DNA from: Micromonospora phytophila
GTDB taxonomy: Bacteria; Actinomycetota; Actinomycetes; Mycobacteriales; Micromonosporaceae
DNA: 64,000 bases
Direction of reading: 5' to 3'
Assembly: GCF_023656545.1 (NCBI RefSeq)
Contig: NZ_JAMOKF010000007.1
Coordinates: forward strand, 1 to 64,000
Shown here piece after piece: positions 9,638 to 18,104 of the stretch. The translations under genes and the position numbers were made by a program. Position 1 is the first letter of the stretch. Every line of letters starts with the position of its first letter. The notes beneath the pieces are model-generated. The model did not search any database and was not told the origin of the DNA. It saw only the letters and a list, made by a program, of their open reading frames with translations.

Positions 9638-9834
9638 GCGGCAGATCCTGCCAGGGCACGCGACGGTGCAGTGCGACCTCAACCCGGTGAACCTTTCCGG
9701 TCGCAGCACTAGCCATCAGGGGCGTTCATGCCGCCGATCGCGTGCGTTCGTGCTCTTGCTCTGCCGGCTCAGCTGCCGTCGAGGGCGGCAGCTCGACGCG
9801 TGAACGAGCCGCCGTGCCCAACCGGGCGGTGATG

Positions 9835-10611
9835 TCAGGGCGCCATGGCGGCTTCGCGATGGCCGGATGAGCGAATCGGGCCGGACAGGTCGCCCCGCGT
9901 GACGGCGGCGGCCACGACGCGTTCGGCGCGGCGGCGCCGCATCCGCAGGACCGGCGCGGTCACACCCTTCTCGGCGGCCAACTGCGCAATCATCGCGTCG
10001 CCGAAGCGGGTGGCGCTGATCAGCTCAGCGGCCTCGGCCGTGATCAGGCCGGCGGCGGCCGCCCGGCCGAGCAACAGGTCCGGATGCCCGTAGGGCATCC
10101 TCGGCGAACGCGACCCGGTGGACAGGTCCAGCGGTAGCTCCTCGCCGGCGTCGGCCTTGACGACCGCGGCCCCGGCGCGCCACGCCGCCCAGCACAGCCG
10201 CAGCCACAACCGGGGCGGGGTGAGGTCCGCCGCACGCAGTGCCTGAAGGAACCCGGCGAGGACTTCGGAGTCGACGTCGTCGGCATGCCGGGTGTAGCCG
10301 CGGCTGATCCTCGCCGCGAGGTGCATCAGGGCGGGCAAGGCCACGCCGATCGCGCCGACGACCCAGGCCGGTCCCCATTCGCGGGCGTGGTGGGCCAACT
10401 GCCGCCACAGCTCGTCAGTGGTGTCGCTGTCGTAGCGTCCGTACACCAGCAGCTTGCGCAGCTCGTCGAGCGGCATCGTCGTGTCTGGCAGGCCTGGTAC
10501 CGGGCGGGCGTCGAACACCAGTGGCGCCGGTTCGCAGGTCAGTAGCTCGAAGGCTGCCTCGGCGGTCGTCAGCGCCGTGTCGCCTGTCCTCGTGCGGGTG
10601 GGTGTGGCCAT
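9835..10611 (-). CDS. hypothetical protein of mobile-element type
   Basis: About 258 residues. I place the start at 10611 because GAGGAGG lies about 8 bases before that ATG; the longer frame to 10758 adds an implausible leader. A long alanine-rich helical region (EWGPAWVVGAIGVALPALMH, ARISRGYTRHADDVDSEVL, WLRLCWAAWRAGAAVV) is followed by a C-terminal part with an HTH-like LISATRFGDAMIAQLAAEKG and VLRMRRRRAERVV. That tail looks able to bind DNA, in the manner of sigma-like proteins from actinomycete integrative elements, but I cannot name the family. It is divergent from the methyltransferase pair, across the TGTCAG region. Confidence 0.6.
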   Translation of the reverse strand: MATPTRTRTGDTALTTAEAAFELLTCEPAPLVFDARPVPGLPDTTMPLDELRKLLVYGRYDSDTTDELWRQLAHHAREWGPAWVVGAIGVALPALMHLAARISRGYTRHADDVDSEVLAGFLQALRAADLTPPRLWLRLCWAAWRAGAAVVKADAGEELPLDLSTGSRSPRMPYGHPDLLLGRAAAAGLITAEAAELISATRFGDAMIAQLAAEKGVTAPVLRMRRRRAERVVAAAVTRGDLSGPIRSSGHREAAMAP

Positions 10612-10684
10612 GGTGATGCCTCCTCGACGGGGAGCGCTTCGCCCTGCGCGAAGGCTTCGAGACCCCCGATTGGGACAGCCGGAC

Positions 10685-10827
10685 CTGACACCACGAGCGT
10701 GTGTCAGACCGGGACAGATCCTGGCGGTTCGTGTCAGATTCGCCGCTGCGCCGACCACCCCGGGGGTCTCAGGCGGCCGGGCTGACCGTTTCTGTCAGGG
10801 GAGGGGCGGGTTGGATCGGCCTGTCAG
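10685..10827. promoter_or_regulatory. TGTCAG repeat array between divergent genes
   Basis: TGTCAG occurs at 10702, 10732, 10793 and 10822. Spacings are 30, 61 and 29 bases, about one, two and one multiples of 30. An inverted CTGACAC at 10685 forms a palindrome with GTGTCAG at 10701. The array fills the intergenic gap between the gene read leftward from 10611 and the one read rightward from 10879. This is what an operator set for a repressor such as an element-encoded transfer or replication regulator looks like. The function is inferred. Confidence 0.6.
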
Positions 10828-10878
10828 CGGCGTACTGGGGATCGTCAGTACGCCCGCCGGTCCGGGGGTCACCTGCCC

Positions 10879-11451
10879 ATGACCGATAGAAACTTCCACC
10901 GCGCGCCGGTCCCCATGGGGGACGTGGTGCCCGGCGACCCTCCTGTGCCGATCACCGTCTGGCCGGTCCCTGCCCCGCACGAGGGCGAGACCATGTCCAA
11001 CGCGATGGGCGTGCGGCTTGTCCACAACCTCACCCACCCGTGCGACCTCATCATCGACCTGGCCGACGGGCCGCAGTTGGCCCGCGCGGTCATCGCGGCA
11101 CACCGCCACAGTGACCTGCAGGCGGCCCGCCCGGTTGGCTGGGGCCGCGAGCCGGCGACGCTGATCGTCGCCGGCTGGCCGCTCCCCAACGCCTCTCCGG
11201 TCGGCTTTTTTCTTCGCTGCCGCGACAGCCTCGTGCCGGGCGGCTGCGTGGCGGTGCTGCTGCCGCACGGCGACGTGACCCTGCCGGTCGACGTCGTCAT
11301 CGCCGCGAAGCGGGCCGGGCTGGCGTACCTGCAGCACATCGTGGCGGCCGACCGGCCGGCCCAGCGTGGCCAGCAGGCGCAGCTGGCGATCCACACCGAC
11401 GTGCTGATCCTGACCCGCAGCGCGATCGAGACCGGGGACGTCGATGGCTGA
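10879..11451 (+). CDS. methyltransferase-like partner protein, catalytic motif absent
   Basis: 190 residues. The layout follows a SAM-methyltransferase core: HPCDLIIDLADG at motif I, then strand-helix units, TLIVAGWPLPN where motif IV would be, and LVPGGCVAVLLPHG as a late core strand. The SPPY-type catalytic motif of N4/N6 DNA methylases is absent. The gene overlaps the true methyltransferase gene by 8 bases (11444-11451), so the two are likely translated together. I infer a non-catalytic or specificity partner; no functional evidence exists for that. Confidence 0.6.
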   Translation: MTDRNFHRAPVPMGDVVPGDPPVPITVWPVPAPHEGETMSNAMGVRLVHNLTHPCDLIIDLADGPQLARAVIAAHRHSDLQAARPVGWGREPATLIVAGWPLPNASPVGFFLRCRDSLVPGGCVAVLLPHGDVTLPVDVVIAAKRAGLAYLQHIVAADRPAQRGQQAQLAIHTDVLILTRSAIETGDVDG

Positions 11452-12286
11452 GACCCTTCCAATCACCTCGGTGTGGTTGACCTGCCAGATACCCGCCCGT
11501 GATCAGCGGCGAGGCCGCTACGTCCGGCAGACCTCCAGCCATCCGGCCAAGATGCTGCCTCACCTGGCCGCGCACGCGATCAGCTCGTACACGGCGCCGG
11601 GCGATGTGGTGTTCGACCCGATGTGCGGGTGCGGCACCACATTGGTGGAGGCCATGCACCTCGGCCGGCAGGGCATCGGGATCGACATCGAGCCCCGCTA
11701 CACCGCGCTGGCCGAGGCCAACATCGCCCTCGCCGCGTCGCAGGGCGCCGCCGGCACGGCGACGGTGTTCACCGGGGACGCCACCGGTGGGCTCGACCTG
11801 GTGCTCGCCCCCGCGGTCGGCCGGGTGAGCCTCGTGCTCACCTCGCCACCGTACGGGCGCGGGACCCACGGCCTCGTGCAGACGACGAACACCGGGGTAC
11901 GCAAGCGGGACCACCTCTACGGAGACCGGGAGCGCGGCAATCTCGCCTACGCGGGATGGTCCCGCCTGCTCGACGGGTTCGCCTCGATCCTGGCCGCCAG
12001 CTACCAGATGCTGCGCCCCGGCGGGACCGTGGTGATCACCTCCCGACCGGTACGCCGCCAACGCGACGACCTGATCGACCTGCCCGGCGAGCTGCTCGCC
12101 GTCGCGCAGTCAGCCGGGCTGACCCCGGTAGAGCGGACAGCGGCGATGCTCGCCGCCGTCCGCGACGGGCAGATCGTGCACCGGGCCAGCATGTTCGGGC
12201 TCCTAGCCGTCCGCCGCGCCCGCGACGACGGTATCCCCGTGCACCTGGTGGCGCACGAGGACGTGCTGGTCCTTCGCCGCCCTTGA
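11444..12286 (+). CDS. DNA methyltransferase (N4-cytosine or N6-adenine type)
   Basis: 280 residues. Motif I is FDPMCGCGTTLVEAM (57-71), followed by the SAM-binding acidic residue in GIGIDIEP (78-84), and motif IV is TSPPYGRGTHG (133-143). The order (motif I before TSPPY) and length are normal for a stand-alone methylase. It adds methyl groups to DNA bases, perhaps to protect the element or mark its own DNA. No restriction endonuclease gene adjoins it. The target sequence cannot be read. It is translationally coupled to the upstream methyltransferase-like gene. Confidence 0.85.
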   Translation: MAETLPITSVWLTCQIPARDQRRGRYVRQTSSHPAKMLPHLAAHAISSYTAPGDVVFDPMCGCGTTLVEAMHLGRQGIGIDIEPRYTALAEANIALAASQGAAGTATVFTGDATGGLDLVLAPAVGRVSLVLTSPPYGRGTHGLVQTTNTGVRKRDHLYGDRERGNLAYAGWSRLLDGFASILAASYQMLRPGGTVVITSRPVRRQRDDLIDLPGELLAVAQSAGLTPVERTAAMLAAVRDGQIVHRASMFGLLAVRRARDDGIPVHLVAHEDVLVLRRP

Positions 12287-12293
12287 GAGCCTC

Positions 12294-12320
12294 GCCAGGT
12301 GCAGGAGCTTTGGACCTGGC
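12294..12320. terminator. short hairpin after methylase gene
   Basis: GCCAGGT (12294-12300) pairs with ACCTGGC (12314-12320), a 7-bp stem with a 13-base loop, eight bases beyond the stop codon. There is no run of T, so its role as a terminator is only suggested by position. Confidence 0.35.
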
Positions 12321-12680
12321 AAGGCAGACGCCGGAGGGCTTCACCAATCCGCGGAAGCGGCCCGCGGCGACCCCGTCTGAGGGGCCAGGGGCGGCGGCGC
12401 AAGCCACCATCGCCCGCCTTATGTCTGGCCCGTCGCGGCGATGTCCCAGAAGGGGCGATCCCGCTGCCGGTCCCGCTGTACCGGTCACCAGCTGCCTACC
12501 AGGTGACCGGTGGGCCCGCCCCGGCCCGGTGTTGCGCCGCTCGCGGCCAGGAGTCCCGCAGCGGGTCTCCCGTCACTGGCCCGAGCAGCGCGAGCGTGCT
12601 GGTTGACGAGATCAGCCAGGCGGGCCTCAGTCCCGGCGGGTGCCGCTTCGGCCAGCAGATCCGACACGGGGGAGGGGATT

Positions 12681-12725
12681 GCCGGGCTGTCAGGTTCTGC
12701 CAGAGGCCGAACCTGACAGCCCGGC
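12681..12725. repeat. 17-bp perfect inverted repeat
   Basis: GCCGGGCTGTCAGGTTC (12681-12697) pairs perfectly with GAACCTGACAGCCCGGC (12709-12725) around an 11-base spacer. Each arm carries the same TGTCAG core seen in the array at 10685-10827, which suggests one protein may recognise both. It could act as an operator or as an element replication/transfer site. Confidence 0.85.
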
Positions 12726-13133
12726 CGACGACGCTTCCGGAACGGCTAACTTGAGGGCTCTCCTTACTTTCCATGTGCCTCTGATCTGACGCCTCGCGCG
12801 ACGGCATCGCGCCCACCAGCCACGGTCGGCCGCCGCCGCCAGCCTCGGATCTGGCACCCACAAACCCCACGCCCCTCGCCCATGCGCCCGGGGCGCGGCA
12901 CCACCATCTCCTCAGGCGGCCACCAACCGGTGGCCGCCTTTTGCTCGACTGAACCGTTCGCCGCGGATATCTCTGCGGCCCTGAGCAGGTGCCATCCGAG
13001 CCCTGCCTCCCACGGGCGGCCTGCGGCTGGCGCCTGCTGGCGGATCGGCGCTGCGCGCGGCGGCAGCCACGACAGCGCGGTCCCGCCGGCGTCCCACTCC
13101 TTCACCGACCCCACTCTCTGTTGGGAGACCCTC

Positions 13134-14174
13134 GTGTCGTTCTCCGAGAACAAACTGACGGTCCGATCCTCAGCCGACCTGGCGACCGCGGTGCCGTACC
13201 TGATCGGCTTCCATCCCGGCGACGGCAGCATCGTCGTGATCGCCTGCCGAGACCGGCGGATCGTATTCGCCGCCCGAGGCGACCTACCGGCCCCCGGATC
13301 CCCCGCACACCACCTGCACGAGCTCACCGCACACCTCGTCCCGGTCGTGCAGCGGCAGCAACCGATCACCGACCTCGTGATCGTCGGCTACGGCGCCCAG
13401 GGACACGTCGACCCGGCACTGCGCGCCGTCGACGATGCGTTCACCGCCACCGGCCTGGCCGTGCGGGAACTGCTGCGGGTCACCGAAACCCGCATCTTCA
13501 ACCTCACCTGCGACGATCCCGCCTGCTGCCCACCACACGGCACCCCCTTCGACCCCACCGGCTCGCTCATCGCCGTGCACGCGACCGTCGCCGGGCTCGT
13601 CGCACGGCCGGACCGGGCGGCGGTGGCCAGCCGCTTCACCACCGACGACGCCACCGACGACGCCACCGGCGACGGCATCCGACACGCCACGAACGAGGCC
13701 ACCGCCCGCATGGCGGCCTTGAAAACCGCCGGCAGCACCGCGGTGTACGAGGCCGGTGCCCACGCGCTCCGCGGCGCGCTGCGACAGCACGACGGCGGCG
13801 CACGTCTCACCGACGACGAGGTGGCCTGGCTGACCGTGCTGCTGACGCACAGGCCCGTGCGGGACCTCGCCGTTGACCTCACCCAACCGCACGACCAGCA
13901 CGTCACCTTCTGGGCCGAGGTCACCCGCCGCGCCGACAAGCCGCTCGTGCCGGCGCCCGCGACCGTACTCGCGCTCACCGCATGGCGCTGCGGTGACGGC
14001 GTCCTGGCCGTCCTGGCCGCCGAGCGTGCCCTGCAGCTCGACCCCGACTACCAGCTCGCCGACCTGCTCCTGCAGGCCCTGCACGCCGGTCTGCCGCCCT
14101 CCGTCGTCGAGCAGGCGATCACCGGCACCCACCCCAACCCATCGAACCCGAACGCCCCCTCAGGACAGGAGTAA
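13134..14174 (+). CDS. DUF4192 domain-containing protein
   Basis: About 346 residues from the GTG at 13134 (VSFSENKLTVRSSADLATAV); GGGAGA precedes it. The next residues, PYLIGFHPGDGSIVVIACRD, are the typical DUF4192 opening. Further features are DLVIVGYGAQGHVDPALRA, a C/H-containing CDDPACCPPHGTPFDP (which could bind metal), and a C-terminal helical part with FWAEVTRRADKPLVPAPATV. The biochemical function of DUF4192 is unknown. It is common in actinomycete mobile elements. Codons are strongly GC-ending like its neighbours, and a small unknown gene follows by 5 bases. Confidence 0.85.
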   Translation: MSFSENKLTVRSSADLATAVPYLIGFHPGDGSIVVIACRDRRIVFAARGDLPAPGSPAHHLHELTAHLVPVVQRQQPITDLVIVGYGAQGHVDPALRAVDDAFTATGLAVRELLRVTETRIFNLTCDDPACCPPHGTPFDPTGSLIAVHATVAGLVARPDRAAVASRFTTDDATDDATGDGIRHATNEATARMAALKTAGSTAVYEAGAHALRGALRQHDGGARLTDDEVAWLTVLLTHRPVRDLAVDLTQPHDQHVTFWAEVTRRADKPLVPAPATVLALTAWRCGDGVLAVLAAERALQLDPDYQLADLLLQALHAGLPPSVVEQAITGTHPNPSNPNAPSGQE

Positions 14175-14179
14175 CCACG

Positions 14180-14632
14180 GTGGATCCCATTCGCAGCATC
14201 CTGCTGTCTCTCGCCCGCACCGCCGAAGAAGCCCGACTGCGCTGGCACGCCGAACGCGCCGCCCTGCGCGCCCGCGGCGAAACGCCCACCCGCACCCAGG
14301 CATTCGCCTACGACGTCCAAGCCAACCTCTGCCTGATCACCGCGATCACCGCGGCCGACCTTCCGGCGAACTTCCGCCTCTACGACACCACCCTGTCCCG
14401 AGACCCCCTCACCGCAGCCGCGCAGCTTCGCCAGGTGACCTCCGCCTACGACCACAGCGGCCCGATCGAGGCCGCACACGAGGCAGCGCGGCTGGCCTAC
14501 AAGGCGGCGTTCGCCGAGCCGCTCACCGCCGAGGAACAGCACTACGTCGACCTGCTCGCCGACCTGCCCGCCGCACGCCGCGACAAAATCATCGAAGTGG
14601 CGGAGGAACGCGCCCGCCACCTGCCGGCATGA
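14180..14632 (+). CDS. hypothetical protein of mobile-element type
   Basis: 150 residues with a GTG start at 14180, five bases after the DUF4192 stop, so the two are co-transcribed. It is wholly helical with long alanine/arginine helices (EEARLRWHAERAALRARGE; EAAHEAARLAYKAAFAEPL; AARRDKIIEVAEERARHL). A weak coiled coil is likely. No motif is recognised. Confidence 0.65.
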   Translation: MDPIRSILLSLARTAEEARLRWHAERAALRARGETPTRTQAFAYDVQANLCLITAITAADLPANFRLYDTTLSRDPLTAAAQLRQVTSAYDHSGPIEAAHEAARLAYKAAFAEPLTAEEQHYVDLLADLPAARRDKIIEVAEERARHLPA

Positions 14633-14885
14633 GCATCGGCGCACCCGCCGCCGGCACCCCTGCTCGCCCCCTATTCGGGGCGCATCAGCGCGCCGTGCTC
14701 CCTGCCCGGCAGCGGGCGGACCAGACCCCGCAGGCGCCCAACGGCGTGGGCCACGACGGGGGAGTGAGCCACGACGACGCAACTCTCCGCCCGGCAAGAC
14801 CATCCAGGTCAGTGGCCGTAGCTGCACCACCTGCTGCGGGCGCATGACGTGCCGGGCATGGGCAGCAACCCCAGGAAAGGAACCC

Positions 14886-15164
14886 ATGAGCCTGTACACC
14901 CTCACACCCAAACCCGGGTTCGAGCGGTACACCATCCAGGTCGGCTGGAACCCCCACCGCACGTACGTCGCCACCGTCGTCGACTTCACCTGGGACCCGG
15001 TCACCGACCCTGACCACGAACCCGACACCGTCCACCTCGGGCGGATCGAGGCGATTCTCGACCCGGCCGAGGTGCTTCTGGCCGTCGAACCCTACGCCGA
15101 GATACCAGCCGACCTACCGGCCAGACTCCGCGCCGACCAGGCCGCGCACCCGGTGCGCCGCTGA
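14886..15164 (+). CDS. small hypothetical protein
   Basis: 92 residues from MSLYTLTPKPGFERYT; GGAAAGGAAC just before the ATG supports this start. It is a compact beta-rich protein (YTIQVGWNPHRTYVATVVDF) with an acidic end to its first half (DPVTDPDHEPDTVHLGRIEA). The recurrent VGWDPPL/NPHRTYVA style is typical of small proteins encoded on actinomycete plasmids. The function is unknown. Confidence 0.7.
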   Translation: MSLYTLTPKPGFERYTIQVGWNPHRTYVATVVDFTWDPVTDPDHEPDTVHLGRIEAILDPAEVLLAVEPYAEIPADLPARLRADQAAHPVRR

Positions 15165-15330
15165 CACCAACCCCCGGTTGGCTGACGTCGCATCGGCCGC
15201 CAACGGCTGCCACCAACTCGCAGGTACGCCGCTACGCGCACTGCTGACTGAATCGCCCCGATGAGGCCTCCTCGGGGGAGGTCGTCGCCATCACCGATGC
15301 CGTGAGCCCGAGCGCACGAACCCGTAACCC

Positions 15331-15349
15331 GGCCCGCCATAGGCGGGCC
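15331..15349. terminator. GC hairpin upstream of GGDEF gene
   Basis: GGCCCGCC (15331-15338) and GGCGGGCC (15342-15349) form an 8-bp perfect stem with a 3-base loop. It lies before the GGDEF gene and after the small gene ending at 15164. It may end transcription of that gene or act as an attenuator. Confidence 0.5.
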
Positions 15350-15425
15350 GTCGTCGTATCAGGACCCGGGACGCGCCGCCTAGGAAACGTCCGCGTCCCG
15401 GGTTCTCCTGCAAAGGAGGAACCCA

Positions 15426-16121
15426 GTGTCCCTACCACTGATCATGATCGCCACCACGGTGGTGGCCCTCGCCCTGGGCAGGCTCACCGCCTGCCCGACG
15501 ATCCACGGCCTCCGCACCCAACTCGCCGACGCCACCTCGGCGATGCTCCACGACCCGCTCACCGGCATGCTCAACCGCGCCGGCCTGCAGGCCGCGCACG
15601 CAACCCTCGCCACAACCGCCCCCGCACGGCCCATCATCGTCGCCCTGATCGACCTCGACGACTTCAAACACGTCAACGACACCCACGGCCACGACCGGGG
15701 AGACGACGTCCTCATCGAAGTCGGCGACCGCATCACCGACATCGCCGCTCTTCACGGTGGCACCGCCGCGCGCCTCGCCGGCGACGAATACGCCGCGCTC
15801 CTGCCGGCCCGCACCGACGACCTGGACCGCATCGCCGACACCTTCGCCACGATCATCTCCCAGCCCGTCGCGCTAACGGCAGACGGCAGCCCCGCCACGG
15901 TCACCATCACCGCCAGCGTCGGCCTGGCCCTCGTCGACACCAGCGGCCCCCTCACTGAGGTTGCCCTGCACCGCGCCGACATCGCCATGTACCACGCCAA
16001 GCGGCATGGCCGGAACCGACACGCCATCTACCAGCCGGGCATGACCATGCCGCCCGACCAGCACCGTCGCGGACATCGCCTGCGCGACCGCCGCCAGCCG
16101 AGCGACGGGGCCAGGGCATGA
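15426..16121 (+). CDS. GGDEF-domain protein with AGDEY active-site variant
   Basis: 231 residues, GTG start. Residues 1-20 may be a short membrane anchor, then a coil, then the GGDEF domain from DPLTGMLNRAG (43-53). The metal-binding stretch IDLDDFKHVNDTHGHDRGDD is present and the signature reads AGDEY (118-122). The RxxD inhibitory site is not seen before it. GGDEF proteins make cyclic di-GMP; AGDEF variants can be active, but I cannot tell for AGDEY. The C-terminal 30 residues are basic and unstructured. It overlaps the next gene by 4 bases (ATGA). Confidence 0.8.
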   Translation: MSLPLIMIATTVVALALGRLTACPTIHGLRTQLADATSAMLHDPLTGMLNRAGLQAAHATLATTAPARPIIVALIDLDDFKHVNDTHGHDRGDDVLIEVGDRITDIAALHGGTAARLAGDEYAALLPARTDDLDRIADTFATIISQPVALTADGSPATVTITASVGLALVDTSGPLTEVALHRADIAMYHAKRHGRNRHAIYQPGMTMPPDQHRRGHRLRDRRQPSDGARA

Positions 16122-17413
16122 CCGCCCCGCGCGAGGAGATGGCCTGCCAGACCTGCCTCTCCCCGCTGAACACCCTCGGCGTGCCGCCCACCTACGTACA
16201 CCCGACCCACCTCACCACCGACGGACACGACCCGACACCCGTCCCGGTCAGCAAGCTCGACACCGTCCGCCGCAGCTGCGACTTCTGCGGCGACGCGTAC
16301 CCGATCTGGGCACTGCGCGGCGGCGAGGTTACCGCCATCGCCATCGGCCCCACCGCAGGGCTGGTCCAAGACTTCGGCCACTCCTGGGCAGCATGCGCGA
16401 CCTGCCAAACCCACATCGACGAGGGCCGCAACGACAAGGTCATCGACCGCGCGGTACGGGCACTTGGCCTCGCCAACCATCCACAGGCACGAGAACGAAT
16501 CCAGGAACTGCACCTCGCGTTCCTCAACGCCCGACTGCCCGGCCGGACGCTCATCACGACGACCGCCTGGCCGGCAACCACCATCGCCGCCGCAGAGCTG
16601 CCCAAGGTACGCGACCGGCTCACCCGCTTCTACCGAGGCACCGACAACCTGCCTGCCACGCTCGGAATCACCGACCTACGGGACCAGATCGCCACCGGCC
16701 TGGACCGATCACACCTGTACTGGATCGACAACGACTTCACCGACCTGGCCGAGCACGCCGCAGCACAGCTTCCCGACGTACACATCAGCCGCGACCTCAT
16801 CCCCTCGGCCAACGGAATGCTCATCTGGCCCCGGCCAGTGACACACCGGCAGCTCACCGCCGCATCCTGGACCGACACCATCGACGGCCGGCAGGTGGTC
16901 CTCTACCGCACCATCGGCGCGGGACTCGACGGCAAACCGCTGCAGCGGCTACGCGAACAGGTCGGCTGGCTCGCACCCATGAGCGCAGCCCACCTCCCCG
17001 AACAGCACCTGATACCCGGTGACCACCCGGCGGCAGCGCTGGTCGCGACGTGGCTGCTGATCGCCCAGCAAACCGCAGAAGTCACCACGGCAGGAGTCGA
17101 CAAAGCCGTCGCCAAAACCTACGCCCGCACCAACCGGCCCGTACCCGAGGTGCGCATCGTGCGCATCCGCGGCCGCCGCACCAACCCACGGCCGGATCAG
17201 GAACCGACACCAGGCAGCCAAGGGCGCTCCCAGAGCAGCCGGTTCTGGGTCTCCGGCCACTGGCGCAACCAAGCCCACGGCCCAGGCCGATCGCTGCGCC
17301 GCCCCGTCTACATCCACCCCTTCCTCAGGGGCCCCGACGACGCGCCGATCAAGCTGAGCACCACCGTACGCATGCTCAGCAGCCACCAACCCAAACCTCA
17401 AGATCATAAGTAG
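16118..17413 (+). CDS. hypothetical protein with N-terminal Cys pairs
   Basis: 431 residues. The first 100 residues hold CQTCLSPL (10-17), SCDFCGDAY and ACATCQTH, three CxxC-type pairs that suggest a zinc-binding treble-clef or ribbon module. The rest is mixed alpha/beta with no clear catalytic motif, and the tail (from about 340) is rich in R, Q, P and G and probably disordered. It is coupled to the GGDEF gene by a 4-base overlap. A strong hairpin follows its stop. The family is unknown to me. Confidence 0.65.
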   Translation: MTAPREEMACQTCLSPLNTLGVPPTYVHPTHLTTDGHDPTPVPVSKLDTVRRSCDFCGDAYPIWALRGGEVTAIAIGPTAGLVQDFGHSWAACATCQTHIDEGRNDKVIDRAVRALGLANHPQARERIQELHLAFLNARLPGRTLITTTAWPATTIAAAELPKVRDRLTRFYRGTDNLPATLGITDLRDQIATGLDRSHLYWIDNDFTDLAEHAAAQLPDVHISRDLIPSANGMLIWPRPVTHRQLTAASWTDTIDGRQVVLYRTIGAGLDGKPLQRLREQVGWLAPMSAAHLPEQHLIPGDHPAAALVATWLLIAQQTAEVTTAGVDKAVAKTYARTNRPVPEVRIVRIRGRRTNPRPDQEPTPGSQGRSQSSRFWVSGHWRNQAHGPGRSLRRPVYIHPFLRGPDDAPIKLSTTVRMLSSHQPKPQDHK

Positions 17414-17417
17414 ATAG

Positions 17418-17463
17418 CGATGTCGGCGGTGGCACAGTTCAGCCCATCCCACCGCCGACATCG
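17418..17463. terminator. strong hairpin ending the mobile-element block
   Basis: CGATGTCGGCGGTGG (17418-17432) pairs perfectly with CCACCGCCGACATCG (17449-17463), a 15-bp stem with a 16-base loop, five bases after the previous stop codon. There is no T-run, as is common in actinomycetes. Confidence 0.75.
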
Positions 17464-17604
17464 GGAGCTTGGTCACCGATGGGAGGGTGCCGCAGCCGAC
17501 GACGCAAGAGAGTGCAGGCCGCATCAGCGGCCGGAAGGCCCTCGGCATCTCCGACATCGAGTCCAGCGATGCGGCAGTAAGGCCGCGCTTGCGTGCCTCA
17601 AGAC

Positions 17605-17854
17605 GGCCCGCAAGCGGGCCGCGCCGGCCCGGCCCCGGCCTGCTGGCGACGCCCGACCGGCATCGGCCGGGCCGGACGGCCACGCTGCGGAGGCGTAAGG
17701 CATGAGCAGCTGAGGCCGTGACGATCGACATCGGGGTTGCTCCCCGTCGAGGGTGGGGCGATGCTGCCGCGCAGCAGAGCTGCTTGCTCTCAAGTCTCGC
17801 GGGCGCTCCCTGTGGTTCGACGACGTCGAGAACCAGGGCGTGCACCATCCCCCC
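17605..17854. repeat. 250-bp dispersed repeat, copy A
   Basis: This stretch aligns over its full length with 51804-52050 in the same orientation, by eye at roughly four bases in five. It begins with the palindrome GGCCCGCAAGCGGGCC, contains the shared segment GCCGCGCAGCAGAGCTGCTT (17767-17786), and ends at an ACCAGGGCGTG-ACCATCCCCC motif. No long frame is conserved between the copies apart from short pieces expected by chance, so it is probably non-coding: a small transposable repeat, a structured RNA or a recombination target. An IS110 remnant lies just to the right. Confidence 0.8.
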
Positions 17855-18104
17855 GTTACCTTCTGATCGTCCCCAGCCGAGGACTGCTCGGTCGCCCGGC
17901 TCGGCACGACTTACCGCCCCTGCCGTACGGATGATCCGGGGGGCGTTGTCGCCGGGCCGGGTCGCGTCGGATGGACCGCTGATAGGGACACGACCACCCA
18001 CGCTGTTGGGGTAGGTCTCTTCGTAACGTGGGTGCCGGCAGTCGACGCCAGACTGGCGACCGAGCCGGGGGGACGTCGCGGGTAGGCGATGCAGTGCACA
18101 GTGA

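Larger units (their letters stand above)
12287..13133. other. long non-coding stretch with inverted repeats
   Basis: About 850 bases between the methylase and DUF4192 genes hold no convincing gene. The frames here are rich in R, P and S and break up. A short hairpin sits directly after the methylase (12294-12320) and a strong inverted repeat lies at 12681-12725. The DUF4192 frame is open back to 12882, but that leader looks non-coding, so the start was set at GTG 13134. Confidence 0.5.

Noticed and set aside
17750-17860. Conserved short frame with CCAAA-type residues in both copies of the 250-bp repeat
   Set aside because: Matching pieces (SKQLCCAAA and GKQLCCAAA) follow from DNA identity; the frames do not continue as one protein, so a coding role was not claimed.
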